NCBI GenBank assembly: GCA_949358305.1
Contig: OX442321.1
Location: 6,163,605 to 6,227,604 of the forward strand
Direction of reading: 5' to 3'
Length of the DNA: 64,000 nt
Source: Strigamia acuminata
Taxonomy: Eukaryota; Arthropoda; Chilopoda; Geophilomorpha; Linotaeniidae
Of the stretch, positions 1 through 12,584 are shown piece by piece; position 1 is the first letter of the stretch; each line of letters opens with the position of its first letter. The notes beneath the pieces are model-generated. The model saw only the letters and a program-made list of their open reading frames with translations. It ran no database searches and had not been told where the DNA came from. The translations under genes and the position numbers were made by a program.

Positions 1-631
1 TAATAAAAATTCGTCGTGAACATGTTCCTACGTTTCACAACTAGCCCGCTTGGCGCACTGTTTTTTTTCATTCACGGTGAAATCGTTTATTCTCACCGGA
101 GTTGTCGCATCTGTGTATTCCCCTAATCTGTGCATTACGTTAGGTTCCCACTTGACTGAAACAAGGCAGAAAGACCAGTTTTCTACCCAGTTTATTTTCT
201 GCTATGATATCACTTCCTTTTATTTGAGCAGAAAATAGGGGACAGGAAAAATAGACTCTATTCCTATTTTTTCTGCTGCAGAAAAACCCACGTTTTTATA
301 CAGATGGGAACCAACAGCAGAAAAAATAAATTTTCTGCTCTGTAGCAATCCAACATGGATTACAGTTAGCTTGACATAGAGAACGGGAATGACAAACAAA
401 CAACAAAAAACAATACGCTGTCTATTGATGGACAATACAATGCAATAAAACAACAACAAATCCACAATCACAACTAATACAAACTGATTTAAATAAACAA
501 ACAAAATATTCCTTCATCTCACTCCAGATGCAAATCTACATTGCAGCACAGTAGGGACTGTGCCCCCTTTGCAATTTTATTTATAATTTGTTTATTTATA
601 GAATGAAATGAATAAATTAGAATCTTTTCAG
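1..631 (+). other. Intron 4 of IR-A1, with foldback tail
   Basis: This is the 3' part of the large fourth intron of IR-A1. Bases 1-132 are the 3' arm of the foldback element seen complete at 21,988-22,694 in copy 2. Bases 133-346 hold short inverted TTTTCTGCT/AGCAGAAAA motifs and have no counterpart in the IR-B and IR-C introns. From about 347 the sequence matches intron 4 of IR-B and IR-C. The real acceptor is TTTTCAG at 625-631. No coding potential is seen. Confidence 0.75.
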
Positions 632-2232
632 TGCCAAGCTAAGCCAACATTTGCAAAACCGCATTCGGATAACAGCATTTCATGTAATTGTAAATTCAAG
701 TAAATTTTTCATCCAATAAATTAATTTTAAATTAATATTAACAGTATCCACCATTTATGACATTAAACAAATCACTAACAATGGGAGGATATTTTGGCCA
801 AGTGTTCGACGTTTTTATCACAAAATTTAATGTAAGGTAAAATATCAATGAATCAAAGGTCTTAATAAATTTGAGAAAAAAATGTCAAAATCCATAGTAA
901 AAAATCAATGTCCTTCATTTAATAGCTTTGAATTAATTAAATGTAAAGATGGTCAATTTGGAGCAATAAAGAATGGAACCTGGACAGGAATGATGGGCGA
1001 TCTAACAAAAGGGGTAGGAATTTCATATTAATCTAACACAATCAAATTTAAACTTTCCGTTTAATGTTATAATATCTAATGTTTGCTACTAGAAAGCGGA
1101 TATTGCGCCTGACTTAATTTTGACCAAAGAAAGAGTTGGCCATGTAAAGTTTTCATCACAATTGTTTCCATCCCAAACAAACCTAATGTTCAGAAAATTA
1201 AATACACGCAACTGGAATTACACCTTCTATTTGCAGACGTGTAGTGTTGAAATGTGGCTGTGTATATTTGCAATCAGTATGACCGTTATTCTAGTCAAAG
1301 TTTTAGCAGAAATTATTTCAACAAGAAAAAATCTAATGAGTTGTTTTCCGAATTTCATCAACGAGTTTCAGCTTTGGTGGCCAATTGTGTTAGTAGGTAT
1401 AATTCGTGCAATTAACTTAGGATAATGTAAATAAATTGAAATGTTTCACTTTAATTTCATGTAGCCAATATAAATAGTTTCTTACTGAAGTCCATGAAAC
1501 CTTTTCTTTTTATCTACATCCTTTTCTCAATGTTGATATGGATAAGTTATAATGCTGAGTTAACTTCTTTCCTGGCAACAACAGACGAAAAAATTCCTTT
1601 TACTTCGCTTGAAGATATGCTTGACAACACAGATTATTTGCCTCTCATTTTGAAGGGTACCAATAACGAAGAAATTTTTACGGTATAAGTATTATGATGC
1701 ACCATTCGTAGTTTTCAAAGCTTGTAGAACACTATATTTTAATAGAAGTCACCCTACGAAAATAAGAATGTGATAAGGATTGAAACAATAACAGACGGGC
1801 TAGAAGAAGTTTATAGCAGAAAGGTTTCAATGATAGAATCACTCCTAACTCTTCAACATCATATTGGTAGCAATTGCAGTTTTGCTATTGCACCACGTTA
1901 TGTCAACAGAAAATCTGTATCATTGGTATATTCAAACCAGTTTTCTCATGTGGAATATTTCAATTCCAAGTAATTAATATTTTGTACACAGACCTAAAAC
2001 TACCAGTTATATCATGCCTTTCTTACGCAGAATTTTATTACTAAAGCAATACGGAATTTTGTCAGTTGTGCATAAACGTTTCTTTCGTAAGACCAAAAGC
2101 TGTTCAGAAAATCCATTCAATCCTATTTCGTTTGGCCAAATAATTGGACCGGCAATATTAATTTTAGCTGCAATTTTGATCTCTTTAATTTTGGGACTAA
2201 TCGAATTACTTGTTTATAAATTTATCGTCTAA
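632..2232 (+). CDS. Divergent ionotropic receptor IR-A1 (3' part)
   Basis: Odorant/tastant-type ionotropic receptor, an iGluR-derived cation channel expected in sensory dendrites. Exons 5-11 are 632-683, 745-836, 926-1013, 1093-1396, 1465-1682, 1746-1969 and 2031-2232. All have GT/AG borders and phases that join in one open frame; exons 1-4 lie before the window. Visible parts are the S1 lobe end (LTKERVGHVKFS), TM1 after EMWLCIF, the pore stretch ending WWPIVLVG, the channel-gate motif SYNAELTSFLA, the S2 lobe, and TM4 after SFGQIIGP. The stop is TAA at 2230-2232 and a polyA signal AATAAA lies at 2444-2449. Against IR-A2 it carries clustered changes in exons 7-8, for example an exon 8 start of KAD instead of RAD. 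Family call is firm; the ligand is unknown. Confidence 0.88.
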
Positions 2233-4109
2233 GTGTTCTTAGATGTATTGTCCTACTTCTGATTAATGTATCTTTCATAAGTAAACTCTCAATCATGTAA
2301 GATGTTGTTAATGAAGAACGTAATTGTAATTTTAATTGTATGTCAACACAGTTCAAACAACCTAGAGAATGTCTATTTTTTATATTAAACCCACCTATAA
2401 GATAATTGTATATATCAACACAGTTTCAACAACCAACAATTTCAATAAAGTTTTTAAAACTATTTAAACAATGAGAAACTCTTGATTACATGTATATCAC
2501 ATTTCCTGAAATTAGTTGTGGGCAGTGTTGGTAAATTAATTTTTCTAAAGTATTTTTTTTTTCGTTTTTTCTTTTTGTGTTTAGTTTTTGACAATCTGAG
2601 TTTTCGTTCTCCAGATATTCATTTTTCATCAATTAGTATAAAAGTATAAAAAACCAATTAATTTCGAAGTGACATTCACTCGAGTGTTTACACTGGTATG
2701 AACAGAAAGGAATCAAGAACTATGTAAGTAGTCAGTTTAATTTTTTACAAGCTGTAATGACTCACACCCGACGTGGTCATTCAATTGCAGGTAAATTTAA
2801 AAGTTTAAGTCATAATAAGGTCTGAATTAGTCTAAGAATAAGTAGAAGTGGTAATTACATTTATGTAGATCGCTCGATGCGCAATTTAAGTCGACCTTTC
2901 CGTGGCTCAAACTGTAGTAATCATGCAGCCATTAATTATTTTTCAATGCGCTTATAGCACTAGTAGTGGTGAAATTGTAAACCAATGATGTAAAACTACG
3001 GTACTCTGTAGGATCTCTAGTCTTTAGATAAGACTTAATCCTCCACTTCCTCCAACTTTAGAATCTGAATAAGAAAATACAAAAAAATGTACAGTTTGAG
3101 AAACGCTATTCCAGAACAATAAATATATATTCTTAGGATTGTGTTTTTTTTTCTGCGTAATTGTAAATATTTGCGTCTTAGATTTTTACTCTTGGAGCAA
3201 TCTGACTGCCAACGTGACGTACCTAAGAATGACCAACACGCAAAAAACACGCGATAACAGCATCATGACGGATTTCTTCCATTTTGGAAAATAATATTCT
3301 TCGGCGCGATCAAGTTATAAACCAAAAAGCCAAAACAATTTTTTAACATTAAGCAAAAAAAAAAAAAAACTTTGTTTATTGAACGTAGAGCAAAAAGTTC
3401 TAACTTTTCTCTTCTATTAAAAAATGCTAGATTGCTGGAAATGTGTTAACTTATACAGATGTTTTGTACGAAACCTAATATTTTAATTTTTAATGAATAT
3501 TGTACTCTTTTTGTCACATCAACTGAATAAACACATCATTATTATTGAGTAATTATATGTCAACGATTGTGTCAGTAAGTGATATTGATTGTACTTAGTA
3601 AATCGAATCTGATTCTACAATTCGCGAGATGACAAATAGCCGCAATGGCACAATTTATTTCACAATACAACTGAGACAATTGCACTTCAAACAACACAAT
3701 CCACTCCACTGCCAGTATTGGCATATTTCTATTGTTTTGAACTTGGTGAAATGTTCACTGTTTTTACTATAAATATATCTCTTCTGGTATTACCAAAACT
3801 ATGTTTACATATTTGTGTTATTTGTATTTGTAATTTGGAAGTCAGGAGCAAGAAATAAAACCAATCTATATTGTTGACAGTTTACATTTTTTTCTGGTCA
3901 TAAGCTGAAAGTTTTAGTATCGGAAGTTATGCAAGTAATGTAGTTAGGTGGGTGTGAAACTTTATCATCGTAAAATAAAACTTAAATTTTACGACAAATT
4001 ATCCATAAAAAGTTATTGCAAAACTAAAGAGTACTGCGTTAGCGTCAACACTCCTGGTGCTTGCATATCCACAACAAATTTCTCTTGCAATTTCAGTTAA
4101 TTGTTGATA
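2233..4109. other. IR-A to IR-B intergenic region
   Basis: AT-rich spacer. It starts with the IR-A 3' UTR (AATAAA at 2444). Bases 3,058-3,196 match the spacer downstream of IR-B at about 8,550-8,690, so they are paralogous intergenic DNA. A Gr gene relic follows at 3,197-3,339. An A-run sits at about 3,355-3,369. The rest (3,370-4,109) shows no gene, RNA or mobile element that I recognise. Copy 2 is at 24,794-26,670. Confidence 0.7.
3197..3339 (-). pseudogene. Gustatory receptor relic
   Basis: About 143 bp closely match part of exon 1 of the intact Gr gene on the same strand (around 15,970-16,112), covering roughly residues 30-77 including the KWKK and MMLLPR stretch. Nothing matching the rest of the gene adjoins it. 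This indicates that a Gr once stood downstream of IR-A too, or that a fragment was pasted here by ectopic recombination. Too short to be functional. Confidence 0.85.
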
Positions 4110-6590
4110 ATGTATATTCTTGTACTCTTAGCTGTGTCACTTCACGCATGTAAGTAAAATAATTTGAATATAAAAGAAAATGTTTATACCTAAAAGCTGG
4201 ACTTTTAATTCAAGTGTCTTGTAAAAGTGAAAAGGCAACAAGTTTGAAATCCAACAGGACTGGTTGTCCTCATGTGACTCTACTTTCAACTCAAGGTACT
4301 TTACAAGTCACATGATGAAATTCAAATTTAATAATGTTTCACTTTGTTAAACAGAGTGTCTAGTTAGACTTGACGCCAAGGTAAGGCATTATCGCAAAAA
4401 AATAATAAATTTGACTACCGGTAGTTAATGCCGTTGAGTTGTGGAAGGTTTCTCTGTCACAGTCATCAATAATTCATTAATAATACATTACTTGTACAGA
4501 CCAATTTAGGACAAAAATGGATAAGAATTGATGTTACTAACATTCAGCAAGGAAACCATCTTTTCAAATTGAGTTGTGACAATCAGTCTGTAGAGTAAGT
4601 GTAATTATTAGTTTTGACGTAGAACTAATTATGCATCGCGTAAGTAGTCCGCACTAAGTAGCAAAACAGACGGGCTGTAACAATCCGACGGGAATTACAG
4701 TTAGATTGACATAGAGAACGGGAATGACAAACAGACAACAAAGAAACAATAATGGTACAATACAACGCAATAAAACAAATAAAAACAACAACAAAATCAC
4801 AGTCACAACTCATACAAACTCATTTAAATAAACAAACAAAACATTCCTTCACCTCACTCCGGATGCAAATCTACATTGCGGCACAGTAGTGACTGTGCCC
4901 CTTTGCAATTTTATTTATAATTTGTTTATTTATAGAATAAAATAAATAAATTAGAATCTTTTCAGTGCCAAGCAAAGCCAACATTTGCAAAAGCCCGTAC
5001 GAATAACAGCAATTCATGTATTTGCAAATTCAAGTAAAGTTTTTATCCAATAGATTAATTTTAAATTGATGTTAACAGTTTCCACCAGGAATGACATTAA
5101 ACAAATCGCTAACAATGGGAGGATATTTTGGCCACGTGTTGGACGTTTTTAACACAAACTTTAATGTAAGGTAAATTATCAATGAATCAAAGGTGTCAAT
5201 AAATTGAGAAAAAAATGCATAAAATGCCAAAATGTATAGTAAAAAATCAATGTCTTTCATTTAATAGCTTTGAAATAATTAAATGTGAAGATGGTCAATT
5301 TGGAGCAATTAAGAATGGAACCTGGATAGGAATGATAGGCGAACTAACAAAAGAGGTAAGAATTTCATATTAACCTAATACAATTATATTTAAACTTACT
5401 GTTTAATGTTATCATGTTTAATGTTTGCTACTAGGGAGCTGATATTGCGCCGCACTTATCTTTGACCAAAGAGAGAGTTGGCCATGTAAAGTTTTCATCA
5501 CAACTGTATCCACTCCAAATAGATCTGGTGTACAGAAAATTAAATACCCGCACCTGGAATTACACTTTTTATTTGCAGATGTGTAGTGTTGAAATGTGGC
5601 TGTGTATATTTTCAATCAGTATGACCGTTATTCTAGTTAAAGTTTTAGCAGAAATTCTTTCAACAAGAAAAAATCTAATGAGTTGTTTCCAGAATTTCAT
5701 CAACGATTTGCAGCTTTGGTGGCCAATTGTGTTAATCGGTATAAATAGCGCAATAATGCGCTGATAATGTAATAAAATTGAAATGTTTCACTTTAATTTC
5801 ATGTAGCCAATACAAATAGTTTCTTACTGAAGTCCATGAAACTTTTTATTTTCATCTACGTCGTTTTCTCAATGTTGATATGGATAAGTTACAATGCTGA
5901 GTTAACTTCTTTCCTGGCAACAACAGACGAAAAAATTCCTTTTACTTCACTTGATGATATGCTTGACAACACAGATTATCTGCCTCTGATTTTGGATGGT
6001 TGCCAATTCGAAGAAATGTTTAAGGTATAAGTAGTATGATGCACCATTCGAACTTTTGAAACTTTGTAGAACACTATGTTTTAATAGAATCCACCCTACG
6101 AAAATAAAAATGTGGTAAGGGTTAAAACAATAATAGACGGACTTAAAGAAGTTTCAAGCGGAAAAGTTGCAATGATAGAATCACTCCTAATTCTTCAACA
6201 TTATATTGGTAGTGATCGCAGTTTTGCTGTTGCACCGCGTTATATCAGCAGAAAATCTATGTCATTAGTATATGCAAACCAGTTTGCTCATGTGAAATAT
6301 TTCAATTCCAAGTAAATAATATTTTGCATACGGACCTAAAACTAAGATTACAAGTAAGAAAGATTCATATCATGCTTTTCTTACACAGAATTTTATTACT
6401 AAAACAATGCGGAATTTTGTCAGTTGTGTATAAACGTTCCTTTCCTAAGGCAGCAAGCTGTTCTGAAAATCCATTCAATCCTATTTCGTTTGGCCAAATA
6501 ATTGGACCAGCACTATTATTGCTGGCTGGGATTTTGATCTCTTTAGTTTTGGGACTAATCGAATTACTTGTTTATAAATTTATCGTGTAA
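4110..6590 (+). CDS. Divergent ionotropic receptor IR-B1
   Basis: Complete 11-exon IR, predicted 473 aa. Exons: 4110-4149, 4215-4295, 4355-4380, 4500-4594, 4966-5017, 5079-5170, 5268-5355, 5435-5738, 5807-6024, 6088-6311, 6389-6590. Exon 1 starts MYILVLLAVSLHA, a signal-peptide core. The second exon is diverged from its paralogs but keeps the spacing and ends GCPHVTLLSTQ like the others. The S1 lobe is built by exons 4-8. TM1 is near residues 213-233, the gate motif SYNAELTSFLA near 287-297, and TM4 near 447-468. The exon 5 acceptor is TTTTCAG at 4959-4965; the nearer TTTATAG would bring stops. Length and exon phases match IR-A and IR-C. Expected to act as a ligand-gated cation channel subunit in chemosensory cilia; ligand unknown. 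Confidence 0.9.
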
Positions 6591-9113
6591 GTTTTTGTAG
6601 ATGTATTGTCTTACTTCTGATTAATGTATCTTTCATAAGTAAACACTCAATCATCGAAGAAGTTATTAATGAAGAACGGAATTGTAATAATAATTGTATG
6701 TCAACACAGTTCAAACAATTTAGACAATTTCTATTTTTTTTTGTATTTAAAAAAACCGAGAAACACTATGTATTGCACCATATTTTCTTTCGTCTGAAAT
6801 ACTTTTAATATCCTGTATAATCCAAAGAAAAAGCAATGTGAACAATCAGTCCAAACTAACATGATCCATCGTCCTTGAAAATATTGATGTTCACAGTCAG
6901 TTTAAACAAATCGCATATTGTAAAAAGCACATTTTTAAAATAAATCTGCACAATTTCTTATTCACCTAACAACCTTGCTCTTATATCACTATCTCTACTT
7001 TCATCCCTTACTTTTGAAAAATAATTACATTTCATGAGTCCCGAATGAAGCAAAGAAAAAGTAAAAAATAAAAAAGTAAAAAAAAATATACCAACTAATC
7101 AATATTTTCCCACGTGTGTATTAACTAGGGACACCAATTTAATAGAAAAAAAATATTTCCGCCAGACAGCTATTGAAAATGTCCATGATGACACTTGTAT
7201 ATTAGCACCGATTGGAAAACACTACACACTACAGTATACTGGTAACCAAACGTTATTTTATTTTTTGAATTTAAAACTCTAATTTTGCCATCCTCCAATT
7301 TCGGTTGCCTATAAAATGATTACCTTAGCCGCTAAAATTCTACAAAATTGGAAAAGTGAAAAAATCGGAATCTGAAATTTTAAAAATAAATTAAATTTGA
7401 TTTTTCTTAAATGTAGTGCCTAATTGGTTACTTTAAGGCACTAAAACTCAAATTTTTCAAGCCCTGACAGCGCTGAGCACCTAAAACTACCCTTTTGGTG
7501 TAAGGTTGTAAAAACTGTAGTTTAAAGGTCATAAATTGGAGGTGACGCCATGTTTGGTCGCCAGGGGTCGACTAGTTGACCCACAAATGTAAAACGGGTT
7601 ATTCTATTTTATGTATAAAGGGGTTGAAGGTGGTGGCATTTTCACTGCTTGCCTCACCTAAAAATGTACCAAGAAATGGCCACACAAATGGAATAGCAAA
7701 ATTTCAATGAATCTGGCCAATAAATTGATCGACCAGGAAAGGCTGCATTCAGTAAATTATAATGTATATAAAAATAATAAATTATTTAATGAGAAAATGG
7801 TTGTTTTCTATATACAACAACATAGTTTCTGAGAATCTTACTGCTGACATGTGATTAACCAAACAAGCTTGAAGAAACCATTCTACATAAATAATTGTAG
7901 TTTATTTTCTCAGTGTTCTGTCACTCCCAACAGCGGAAAAGAATTATAATGTTTAAAACGAGAATTTTACCAAAATGTTATTTTATATTTTCCAAATAGC
8001 AGTTCTTGAGACGCAAACTGCTGACATGTAATTAACAAACAAGACTGAAGAAACCATTGAAATAGTATTCATGAAACTTAATTGTAATGTTTAAAACGAG
8101 ACTTTTACAGAGCTGTAATCTTATATTTTTATCTGATGGTAATAAGCTTTCCATGTTTTGGTTAATGTTGATGTCAGTTTTGCATTGCCGTATGATTAAG
8201 TTTTGATGCGATTCGGGCCACCATTGATCAGAGCAGTCGCATGAACCAAGTGCATAAAACAAAATTTTTCCGGGTTTAGACACAACTTAACAAAAATCCG
8301 AGTCAACTAGTTCCTCACGCGTCAGGCCTTATCTCCACATAAAGAAATGAGTGACAGAAGACATACAATTTGGTAAGAGTTATTCAAGCCTGCAGAACTA
8401 ACTGCAATATCAAATAATATTACTAAGAGCTTGTTGAGTTTTGTCCTAACGCCAGTGTTGAACCTAAATTTAAAAATTATATCTTTAGAAGATAAAATTT
8501 TAGGGAAAAAAAGTAGCATTTTTCTTGATTTTCGTATTCCGCTGTTATTCAGAATCTGAATAAAAAAGTAGAAAAGAATGAACAGTTTGAGAAACGCTAT
8601 TCAAGAACAATATATGTATATTCTTAGGATTGTGCTTTTTTATTCTGCGTAATTGTAAATATCTGCGTTTTAGATTTTTCCTCTTGCACTGCGTAGGCAA
8701 ATGTTTCTTAAATCTTCAAAATCATTTAAGCTTTCTTCGTAAACTTGTTTTCTGGACACAAGCCAGTATCGTATATTGGAAAACAAGCAGCAGTTTATTT
8801 TCCACTGAAACCATAAATTAAATCTTAATTATCTTTTATAGCACAAAAGAGAAAAGATCAATTTGCAAAAGCAAGATTAAACATTCATGAATCTATTCAT
8901 TGTCAAAGATCAATTTTCTTTTCTCTGCCAACTACTTTAGCAAGAGCTCAGACGTTGTTCAAACGTTCTACGCAGTTAAATTGCAAGTTCCTTTCCACGC
9001 AGTACCACCTGAGTGACTTTTAGAAGCGAAGCTGCTTTAATATCTATCTCATACTTTGAATATTTGCACAAACCTTCCGCAACTACAGAACAGAAACGGT
9101 AAAGGTCTCCGTA
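6591..9113. other. IR-B to IR-C intergenic region
   Basis: Bases 7,095-7,210 match the spacer after IR-C (about 14,545-14,650), so they are paralogous. From about 7,255 to 8,540 the sequence has no counterpart elsewhere in the window. It includes a diverged tandem pair sharing CTGCTGACATGT at about 7,842 and 8,018, with a repeat distance near 175 bp. Bases 8,550-8,690 match 3,058-3,196. No gene is recognised; the ORFs here are short and lack support. Copy 2 is at 29,152-31,674. Confidence 0.65.
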
Positions 9114-12100
9114 ATGGATTTTCTTGTGCTCGTAATCACATCGTTTCAAATAAGTAAGTTAAAACAATTAAATTAAAATTAAAAAAAGCAATTATAAAAA
9201 AATTTACGGATATTTATAGCAAGTTGCTTTGGTTATAAGATTCGATATTTTCAACTCAACACAGCTGAATGTTCACGAGTGACTTTAATTTCAAATAAGA
9301 GTAAATAAATAAAAGAATTTTAAAATTCAAATTTAAAAAATATTTTAATCTTTGGTTGCAGACAATTTTTTTAAAACAATTTCCGAGGTAGGATATTAAT
9401 CCAGATACGCAGTTTTATCCCGCTGCATTTTTCTCTATCTCTCTCTACTACACATTAGTTTTATTTAGCAGACATAATTATATTATTTAGAATATTGATA
9501 AATAAGAATAATCTAAGTATTATATATTGCAGGCTGAATTTCAATACTTAGGACACGATTGGCTGAAAATTGATGATGCTAATGTTCGGGAAAAAAATTA
9601 TCTTTTCCAAATAAGTTGTCACAATCAGTCTGTTGAGTATGTGTAATTATTAGTTTTGATGTAGAACTACTTATACGTCGCCCTTCGCACTAGGCAGTAA
9701 AAAAGACGGGCTGTAACAATCCGACGGAGATTACTAGTACACTTAGATTGACCTAGGACGATTACCTACAGGACTTCACATCCGCCATTTTTTTGTAATC
9801 TAAGTTGTCCCGTACAAATTCGAAGAAGGAGCAATCTGTCGTTGCATTGTTAAAACTTTTTGCGGGCAAATGGCGGACAATTGACATCCCACATTTACAT
9901 TTTTGAACGATGTTATAACATAGTTCAATTTTATTTAACGTTTGATTTAAAAATAATATCTAAAAATGTAATAAATAATTTTCAGATATTATTTTTAACC
10001 TTCCCATAGCCAAGCCTAATTTCCACCATTGCTAGCTGTGGTCGGTCAAATCGGCCTTCTTTTAAAATGCTTCTGCGCATGTGCAGAATCTTATTTCTCC
10101 AGGTGCAATCGCATTTTTCCTGGCCTCAGCACATGTTTTAATGTGCTCAAACCAGAAAAATGCGATTGCACCTGGAAAAGTAAGATTGTGCACATGCGCA
10201 GAATCGTTTCAATATAACGCCTAGTGCTAAAAAGTGGCAAAACAGTGTACGACGCTCACGTAATGGTGTTTTATGTTGTAAATATTATTCTTATTAGTTT
10301 AACTTATTCCTAATCAAAATAATATTAGAACTTAGTTATTATAAATTTATAAAAAATATTTTTGGATGAATTAAAGCTGGTTCCCTAAATTAATTTTCAG
10401 GAAAAAAAGAGTTACAATTATTTTAATACTTTTGTTATTTTTCTGACCCACAATGGCTATGGGAAGGTTAAATTAAACATAAAATATAAATGTCCTCTAA
10501 AAATGCAAATGCGGGATGTCATGTCAGTTGTCCGCCATTTGCCCGCAAAATGACGTCATTTTGTGCCGTTTCGGCTGGATGGCACCACGATCACAAGACA
10601 GAATCGCTTTACAGTCTAACAATTAAATTGTGCTAGATGTGAAGTCCTGTGGTTGATCGTCCTAGGATTGACGTAGTGAACGGGAATAACGTAAAGAACG
10701 AGAATGACGTAGAGAACTGGAATGACAAGCAAACACAAAGAAACAATACGCCGTCTGTTGATGGTACAATACAACGCAACAAAAACAGCAACAAAATCAC
10801 AGACACAACTCATACAAACCTATTTAAATAAACAATCAAAACATTGTTTTATCTCACTCCGGATGCAAATCTGCATTGTGGCTCAGTAGGGACCTTTGCA
10901 ATTTTATTTATCATTTGTTTATTTATAGAATGAAATAAATAAATTAGAATCTTTTCAGTGCCAAGCAAAGCCAACATTTGCAAAAGCGCGTTCGGATAAC
11001 AGCATTTCATGTATTTATAAATCTAAGTAAATTTTTTATCCAATTGATTAATTTTAATTTAATGCTAACAGTATCCACCATCTATGACATTAAACAAATC
11101 GCTGACAATGGGAGGATATTATGGCCAACTGTTCAACGTTTTTAACATAAATTTTAATGTAAGGTAAAATATCAATGAATCAAAGGTGTCAATAAATTGG
11201 AGAAAAAAATGCATGAAATGCCAAAATACATAGTAAAAAATCAATGTCTTTCATTTAATAGCTTTGAAATAATTAAATGTGAAGATGGTCAATTTGGAGC
11301 AATTAAGAATGGAACCTGGGCAGGAATGATAGGCGATCTAACAAAAGGGGTAGGAATTTCATATTAATCTAACACAATTAAATTTAAACTTACTGTTTAA
11401 TGTTATCATGTTTAATGTTTGCTACTAGGGAGCTGATATTGCGCCTTCCATACTTTTGACCAAAGAGAGAGTTGGCCATGTAAAGTTTTCATCACAATTG
11501 TTTCCATTCCAAACAGATCTAATGTTCAGAAAATTAAACACACACACCTGGAATTACACTTTCTTTTTCCAGATGTGTAGTGTTGAAATGTGGCTGTGTA
11601 TATTTGCAATCAGTCTGACCGTTATTCTAGTCAAAGTTTTAGCAGAAATTCTTTCAACAAGAAAATATCTAATGAGTTGTTTCCCGAATTTCATCAACGA
11701 GTTGCACCTTTGGTGGCCAATTGTATTAGTAGGTATAAATAGTGCAATTAACTTAAGATAATGTAAATACATTGAAATCTTTCAATTTAATTTCATGTAG
11801 CCAATATAAATAGTTTCTTCCTGAAATCCATGAAACCTTTTCTTTTCATCTACATCGTTTTTTCAATGTTGATATGGTTTAGTTACAATTCTGTGCTAAC
11901 TTCTTTCCTGGCAACAACAGACGAAAAAATTCCTTTTACTTCACTCGAAGATATGCTTGACAACACAGATTATTTGCCTCTGATTTTGAAGGGTAACCAT
12001 AACGAAGAAATTTTTAAGGTATAAGTATTAAGATGCACCATTCGTAGTATTCAAAGTTTGTAGAACACTCGATTTTAACAGAAGCCACCCTACAAAAATA

Positions 12101-12584
12101 AGAATGTGATAAGGGTTAAAACAATAAAAGACGGGATTAAAGAAGTTTATAGCGGAAAGGTTTCAATGATAGAATCACTCCTAACTCTTCAACATTATAT
12201 TGGTAGCAATTGCAGTTTTGCTATTGCACCGCGTTATGTCAGCAGAAAATCTATATCATTAGTATATTCAAACCAGTTTGCTCATGTGGAATACTTTAAT
12301 TCCAAGTAATTAATTTTATGCACACAGAACTAAAACTAAGATTACATGTAGTAAACAGTTATATCATGTTTTTCATACGCAGAATTTTATTACTAAAGCA
12401 ATCCGGAATTTTATCAGTTGTGCAGAAACATTCCTTTCCTAAGACAGACAGCTGTTCAGAAAATCCATTCAATCCTATTTCGTTTGGCCAAATAATTGGA
12501 CCAGCCCTATTAATCCTGGCTGGGATTTTGATCTCTTTAGTTTTGGGACTAATCGAATTACTTGTTTATAAATTTATCGTGTAA
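9114..12584 (+). CDS. Divergent ionotropic receptor IR-C1
   Basis: Complete 11-exon IR, predicted 476 aa. Exons: 9114-9153, 9220-9300, 9362-9387, 9533-9636, 10959-11010, 11072-11163, 11262-11349, 11429-11732, 11801-12018, 12082-12305, 12383-12584. It begins MDFLVLVITSFQI, a signal-peptide core shared with IR-A, IR-D and IR-E. The S1 lobe ends at LTKERVGHVKFS, TM1 follows EMWLCIF, the gate reads SYNSVLTSFLA near residues 290-300, and TM4 lies near 450-471. The gate lacks the AEL triplet seen in IR-A and IR-B. Intron 4 is 1.3 kb because a 913-bp transposon sits in it; the other introns are short. The frame is open throughout. Role as for the other IRs; ligand unknown. Confidence 0.9.
9753..10665. 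mobile_element. 913-bp non-autonomous DNA transposon in IR-C1 intron 4
   Basis: The ends are inverted: CTAGGACGAT at 9753 and ATCGTCCTAG ending 10665. Similarity between the arms continues inward, including TTTTGCGGGCAAATGGCGG on both sides. It is flanked by GATTGAC at 9746-9752 and 10666-10672. The IR-B intron at 4702-4708 has a single GATTGAC in the same context, which is the empty site. A 7-bp duplication is therefore favoured, although the palindromic end leaves 5-7 bp possible. No transposase ORF. A nested hairpin lies at about 10,070-10,205. The identical copy is at 32,314-33,226. Confidence 0.85.

Noticed and set aside
1120-2232. Four separate short ORFs as independent genes or a broken IR pseudogene
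   Set aside because: GT/AG sites with matching phases join them into one open IR frame; the same holds at all other IR loci.
4938-4965. TTTATAG acceptor for exon 5 in IR-A, B and C
   Set aside because: From the phase-2 donor it leads straight into stop codons. TTTTCAG a little downstream gives an open frame similar to IR-D.
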